DNA of 9,275 bases from CAIZGX01 sp039805165 (GTDB lineage: Bacteria > Bacteroidota > Bacteroidia > Flavobacteriales_D > Sanyastnellaceae), in assembly GCA_039805165.1 (NCBI GenBank), contig JBDLUS010000033.1:1-9275 (forward strand), given 5' to 3'. Shown piece after piece: positions 5,613 to 9,275 of this stretch. A program made the position numbers and the translations under genes. Each line of letters begins with the position of its first letter. Within the stretch, counting starts at the first letter, position 1. Below the pieces are notes generated by a model. It saw nothing but the letters and a program-made list of their open reading frames with translations. It searched no databases and had not been told where the DNA came from.

Positions 5613-7145
5613 ATGCATCAATTAGTTCTTATCCTCGACTTCGGTTCGCAAGTCACACAGCTTATTGCACGTCGCTTGCGCGAGCACAACGTTTACTGTG
5701 AAATTAAACCTTGGAATAAGGTGACTTCAATCCCAGAAAATTGTGTCGGTGTAATTCTTTCTGGAAGTCCGTACAGCGTTCACCAAGAAGGTGCTCCGCT
5801 ACCTGCGGTTTTCGATATTAATCCGAATTTACCCATGTTGGGAATTTGCTACGGCGCACAGTTGATGGCACACATGAACGGAGGGAAAGTAGAGCGCAGC
5901 ACACACCGTGAATACGGTCGTGCGAACTTAATCAGTCATCAATCAAATCATGTCTTGTTTCAAGGTATTCCCGACAATTCACAAGTGTGGATGTCGCACG
6001 GAGATACCATTACAGGTTTGGGCGAAAACATGGATATCATCTGTAGCACAGAGAACGTGAAAGTGGCAGGATACGCCTTCAAAGACCGCCCTGTTTTCGG
6101 AGTGCAATTTCATCCGGAAGTGTTCCACTCAACAGACGGTGGAATTATGTTGAAGAACTTCGTTGTTGATGTTTGCGGATGTAAGCAAGACTGGACGCCG
6201 GCTTCTTTCGCCGACGAAACCATTGCCGATCTGAAAGTTAAATTAGGCGACGATAAAGTTATCCTTGGTCTAAGTGGCGGAGTAGATAGCAGCGTTGCTG
6301 CAGTGCTTATTCACAAAGCCATTGGTAAGAATCTCTATTGCATTTTCGTGAATAACGGATTGCTTCGCAAAGACGAATACGAAAGCGTTTTAGACAGTTA
6401 CTTACACTTAGGTTTGAACGTGAAGGGTGTTGATGCGAGTGAACTGTTTTACGACGTATTGAAGGGATTGTCTGATCCAGAGGCAAAGAGAAAGGCTATC
6501 GGGAAAACATTCATCGATGTATTTGATGCGGAGAGCAAATTGGTGGAAGGAGCCAAATGGCTTGGACAAGGAACTATCTATCCAGATGTGATTGAATCGG
6601 TCTCTGTTTCCGGAGGTCCTTCGCAAACAATCAAGAGTCACCACAATGTGGGTGGACTTCCAGATTACATGCAGCTTTCGTTGGTTGAACCGCTTCGCTT
6701 GTTGTTCAAAGACGAAGTACGAAGAGTAGGGCGCGAGCTTGAAATTCCAAATGCAATTTTATCACGTCATCCATTCCCAGGCCCTGGCTTAGGTATTCGA
6801 ATTTTAGGAGATATCACTCGCGAAAAAGTACGCGTGCTTCAAGAAGTAGATGCCGTTTGGATCAACGGACTGAAAGAAGCGAATTTGTACGATGACGTGT
6901 GGCAAGCGGGCGCAATCCTGCTTCCTGTTCAAAGTGTAGGCGTTATGGGCGATGAGCGTACGTATGAAAATGCAGTTGCGTTGCGCGCGGTTACAAGCAC
7001 CGACGGAATGACCGCGGACTGGGCGCATTTGCCTTATGAATTCTTAGCAAAAGTGAGTAACGATATTATCAATAAAGTGAAAGGAGTGAACCGCGTGGTA
7101 TACGACATTAGCAGTAAGCCCCCAGCAACCATTGAATGGGAATAA
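5613..7145 (+). CDS. guaA: GMP synthase (glutamine-hydrolysing)
   Basis: A complete 510-residue enzyme that converts XMP, ATP and glutamine to GMP, the last step of guanine nucleotide synthesis in the cytoplasm. The N-terminal glutamine amidotransferase has ILDFGSQ (7-13), the nucleophile Cys79 in GICYGAQ, and the catalytic pair His167/Glu169 in QFHPEV. The ATP-pyrophosphatase domain carries the P-loop LSGGVDSS (220-227). The C-terminal dimerisation domain has SHHNVGGLP (342-350), HPFPGPGLGIR (386-396) and the ending KPPATIEWE. The ATG at 5613 is chosen because the protein then begins two residues before the conserved strand; starts at 5553 and 5580 would overlap maf. No catalytic residue is missing. 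The LysM/PBP1 gene follows after 20 bases, suggesting one operon. Confidence 0.97.
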   Translation: MHQLVLILDFGSQVTQLIARRLREHNVYCEIKPWNKVTSIPENCVGVILSGSPYSVHQEGAPLPAVFDINPNLPMLGICYGAQLMAHMNGGKVERSTHREYGRANLISHQSNHVLFQGIPDNSQVWMSHGDTITGLGENMDIICSTENVKVAGYAFKDRPVFGVQFHPEVFHSTDGGIMLKNFVVDVCGCKQDWTPASFADETIADLKVKLGDDKVILGLSGGVDSSVAAVLIHKAIGKNLYCIFVNNGLLRKDEYESVLDSYLHLGLNVKGVDASELFYDVLKGLSDPEAKRKAIGKTFIDVFDAESKLVEGAKWLGQGTIYPDVIESVSVSGGPSQTIKSHHNVGGLPDYMQLSLVEPLRLLFKDEVRRVGRELEIPNAILSRHPFPGPGLGIRILGDITREKVRVLQEVDAVWINGLKEANLYDDVWQAGAILLPVQSVGVMGDERTYENAVALRAVTSTDGMTADWAHLPYEFLAKVSNDIINKVKGVNRVVYDISSKPPATIEWE

Positions 7146-7152
7146 TAATTGT

Positions 7153-7160
7153 TACCTTTA
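7153..7160 (+). promoter_or_regulatory. Possible -7 box (TACCTTTA) before the LysM/PBP1 gene
   Basis: TACCTTTA matches TAnnTTTG except for the last base and ends five bases before the ATG at 7166, the same spacing as at maf and guaA. ATTG at 7132-7135 could be a weak -33 box with a 17-base spacer. It could provide an internal start in addition to readthrough from guaA. Confidence 0.3.
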
Positions 7161-7165
7161 ATTCA

Positions 7166-8533
7166 ATGAAAAAAATAGCATTCATTTTTCTTTTAGTATT
7201 TGCTGCCGCTTCTGGTTTTGCGCAGAGTTGCAAAAACTATCATGTGGTTGCTACAGGTGAGACCCTGTATCGTATTTCGCGTATTTACGGAATAACTATT
7301 TCCGAGATTCAAGCACTTAATCCGGGGTTAGTCACAACTGTAAAATTGGGAGAGCACATCTGTTTACCCAACTCAGTGAAACCAATTCGTTCAGAGGTTA
7401 GTACAGCTTATCCGGAATACGATGGTGTTCTTGCTGTTGAGAACATAAATGACTCTACTCGCACTTCAATTTCTTCGAAAAAAGATTCATACGCTATTGC
7501 TTTGTTGCTACCTTTTTCAACCTATCAAATGAGCAACGACTCTTTGGATGAGCGTTCCGTTAAGTTGAGAAATGTGGCTGTGAATATGTACCGCGGAGCC
7601 ATGATGGCACAGCAAGAATTACAAGATCGAAATGTAAGGGCAACCGTTTATTTGTTCGATGTAGGAAATAGCGTTGATGCAGGTAAACGAGCCGTTGAAC
7701 GATGCGAGGAGGTGAATGCAGATTTAGTTGTAGGTCCATTATTTAAAGATCCAATTCAAGAAATAGCAAAGTGGGTTTCGAAAAGAAACTCGCACATGGT
7801 TGTTCCTGTTAAAATGAGTAACAAAATTTTGCTCCTTTCTGAGAATATGAGCAAAGCTTATCCAGGGAGTAACTCTCAGTGGTATTACTTAGCAGGATAT
7901 GCGAAACAAGAATTCCCGAACTCCATTATTGTTGGAGCATACGCAAAGGGTAAAGATGATTTTTCAAATGAAGCTGCCTTAAGTGGATTCTTAGCTGAAG
8001 GCAGCGACTCATTAAAGTCTTTCGATATTTCCCAAAATTGCGTGAAGTTGTATGACTTCATCAAGAAAGCCAACAAGAACGTGGTGGTTCTTGATATGAC
8101 TTCAGATGAGAAGACAGGAACTTCGCTAACAACGGCCCTAACTGGTTTAAATGTGAATTTTGTTGGAGGTGAATCGAATGTTAGCGAAACCAGAGTAGGT
8201 CAAGGTTCGAAGAATGTAGCAACGAAAAGCATTAGTTTGGATTATTACAACTTAGACAATTTGAAATGGATTGCGGCGTACCGAAAAGAGTTCCAGTCGG
8301 AACCCGATGAGTTCTCTGCAATCATGCATGACATTGTTTTGTATTACGGAACAGGTCTTCAGCTTTTTGGAACTGAAGTCGGAAGTCATTTGAATGAAAT
8401 AGATCAAACCGGATTGGTTGCATTAGGATTTGAATTTTTCAAGACAGGCCCAGAGTCTGGATTTGAAAATGCATACGTGAATGTGGTTCAAAAAATGAAT
8501 GGAAGATGGGGATTGAAGAACAACTTGAAATAA
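7166..8533 (+). CDS. Secreted LysM and PBP1-like (periplasmic-binding fold) protein
   Basis: A 455-residue envelope protein. Residues 1-19 are a signal peptide (MKKIAFIFLLVFAAASGFA). A LysM domain follows at about 25-68 (YHVVATGETLYRISRIYGI, then LGEHICLPN), which binds the glycan strands of peptidoglycan. Residues about 108 to the end resemble a type 1 periplasmic-binding or branched-chain amino-acid receptor fold: YAIALLLPFS, MYRGAMMAQQEL, a DLVVGPLF strand, and a late HDIVLYYGTGLQL helix. NCBI-style naming would be PBP1 and LysM peptidoglycan-binding domain-containing protein. No ABC permease is nearby, so ligand import is unlikely; a sensor or wall-associated scaffold role, somewhat like the LpoA-type PBP fold, is an inference. 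The ATG at 7166 gives the signal peptide directly; a longer frame from 7136 would overlap guaA. Its end overlaps hemF by 28 bases. Confidence 0.88.
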   Translation: MKKIAFIFLLVFAAASGFAQSCKNYHVVATGETLYRISRIYGITISEIQALNPGLVTTVKLGEHICLPNSVKPIRSEVSTAYPEYDGVLAVENINDSTRTSISSKKDSYAIALLLPFSTYQMSNDSLDERSVKLRNVAVNMYRGAMMAQQELQDRNVRATVYLFDVGNSVDAGKRAVERCEEVNADLVVGPLFKDPIQEIAKWVSKRNSHMVVPVKMSNKILLLSENMSKAYPGSNSQWYYLAGYAKQEFPNSIIVGAYAKGKDDFSNEAALSGFLAEGSDSLKSFDISQNCVKLYDFIKKANKNVVVLDMTSDEKTGTSLTTALTGLNVNFVGGESNVSETRVGQGSKNVATKSISLDYYNLDNLKWIAAYRKEFQSEPDEFSAIMHDIVLYYGTGLQLFGTEVGSHLNEIDQTGLVALGFEFFKTGPESGFENAYVNVVQKMNGRWGLKNNLK

Positions 8534-9275
8534 GTTTAACACCGTTTCAGCAGAAAGTAGTTAGCGACTTACTTGAAATTCAAGACAGTATTTGTGCGGC
8601 TTTGGAGACCTTCGACGGTTCCGATTTTCGTGAAGATATTTGGAAGCATACAGGCGGCGGCGGCGGAAGAACGCGTGTAATGAACGGCTCTTTAATTGAA
8701 AAAGGCGGAGTGAATTTTTCTGCGGTTACAGGTACTGTCCCTCCCATGATGAAAGACCGCATGCATCCCGAGGCTAAAACGTTTTTTGCAACTGGCGTGT
8801 CTTTGGTTATTCATCCATTTTCTCCTCAAATTCCTATCGTTCACATGAACGTGCGTTATTTCGAAAGTGATGCCGGAGACCAATGGATAGGCGGAGGAAT
8901 AGATCTAACACCGATTTACATTAACGAAGAGCAGCGTGTTTTTTTTCATTCTGAAATGAAAAACGTTTGTGATACACACGGCATGAATCACGAAGAATTT
9001 AAGTTGTGGGCCGACAAGTATTTCTTCATTCCACACAGAAAAGAAACCCGAGGAGTGGGTGGAATATTTTACGATTATCAGAAGCCTTCCGAGCAGAAAA
9101 CAATGGAAGAACTTTGGGCATTCAACAATGCTGTAGGACACACCTTCAACAAGGCATATTTGCCGATTGTTGAAGCCAATATGAATTTAGAGTTTACAGA
9201 GCAGCAGAAGCAATGGCAATTGCTTCGCAGAGGTCGTTATGTTGAATTTAATCTCGTTTGCGATAAAGGAACCCT
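8506..9275 (+). CDS. hemF: Oxygen-dependent coproporphyrinogen III oxidase (3' end missing)
   Basis: The first 256 residues of a protein usually near 300 long; the frame is open to the window edge. The enzyme oxidatively decarboxylates coproporphyrinogen III to protoporphyrinogen IX using O2, a late step of heme synthesis. Visible motifs are HTGGGGGRTRVM (48-59), VNFSAVTGTVP (69-79), HMNVRYFE (113-120), WIGGGIDLTPIY (127-138), and the family signature KLWADKYFFIPHRKETRGVGGIFYD (166-190). Conserved His113 and His177 are kept. The signature usually reads KxWC, but this protein has Ala169 there. The ATG at 8506 is the only suitable start in frame: the next Met is at residue 59, beyond the conserved Gly run. 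The start overlaps the preceding gene by 28 bases in a different frame, which suggests translational coupling. Its dependence on O2 supports an aerobic host. Confidence 0.96.
   Translation, partial: MGIEEQLEISLTPFQQKVVSDLLEIQDSICAALETFDGSDFREDIWKHTGGGGGRTRVMNGSLIEKGGVNFSAVTGTVPPMMKDRMHPEAKTFFATGVSLVIHPFSPQIPIVHMNVRYFESDAGDQWIGGGIDLTPIYINEEQRVFFHSEMKNVCDTHGMNHEEFKLWADKYFFIPHRKETRGVGGIFYDYQKPSEQKTMEELWAFNNAVGHTFNKAYLPIVEANMNLEFTEQQKQWQLLRRGRYVEFNLVCDKGT

Noticed and set aside
8650..8668. A GGC trinucleotide repeat
   Set aside because: It encodes the glycine run conserved in HemF proteins and needs no other explanation.

Overview
The window looks like a piece of a chromosome from an aerobic member of the Bacteroidota, most likely Flavobacteriia or a close relative. 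Three things suggest this. Several start codons are preceded by the phylum's sigma-factor consensus (TTTG, about 19 bases, then TAnnTTTG) rather than by Shine-Dalgarno sequences. The protein families are typical: a TonB C-terminal domain on a secreted protein, and a LysM plus periplasmic-binding-protein hybrid. The gene order guaA, LysM/PBP1, hemF also fits. The genus cannot be named from sequence alone.

Region by region: at the left edge (1-34, minus) is the first dozen codons of a gene with a signal-peptide-like start. It diverges from an unrecognised 174-residue protein (87-611), which is followed by a large MMPL/RND-type membrane exporter (655-2925). Bases 2911-3190 hold a dense patch of small repeats: 10-base GTTAAGAGAA-like units around a 9-bp hairpin, a 94-base inverted repeat whose arms each carry the palindrome CCCGATAGCTATCGGG, and scattered ACTTCGTAAT units. 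Next come a solitary HigA-like XRE repressor/antitoxin without a visible toxin (minus, ends 3196) and a divergent AT-rich gene for a secreted SUMF1-fold protein fused to a TonB C-terminal domain (3645-4781).

The second half is housekeeping. A complete tRNA-Ser(GCT) transcription unit (promoter, tRNA, intrinsic terminator) lies on the minus strand at 4791-4973. maf (nucleotide pyrophosphatase, minus) and guaA (GMP synthase, plus) diverge from a 31-base gap that is nearly filled by a perfect inverted repeat of two TAAATTTG elements, each exactly five bases from the start codon it faces. guaA is followed closely by a LysM/PBP1-like envelope protein and then by hemF (oxygen-dependent coproporphyrinogen oxidase). 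hemF overlaps the LysM gene by 28 bases and runs off the right edge.

No complete new defence or mobile system is visible. The points most worth checking are the mirror-symmetric maf/guaA promoter, which suggests leaderless mRNAs from both genes; the SUMF1-TonB fusion, which keeps only one of the two catalytic cysteines of formylglycine-generating enzymes; the orphan antitoxin; and the nested palindromic repeat.
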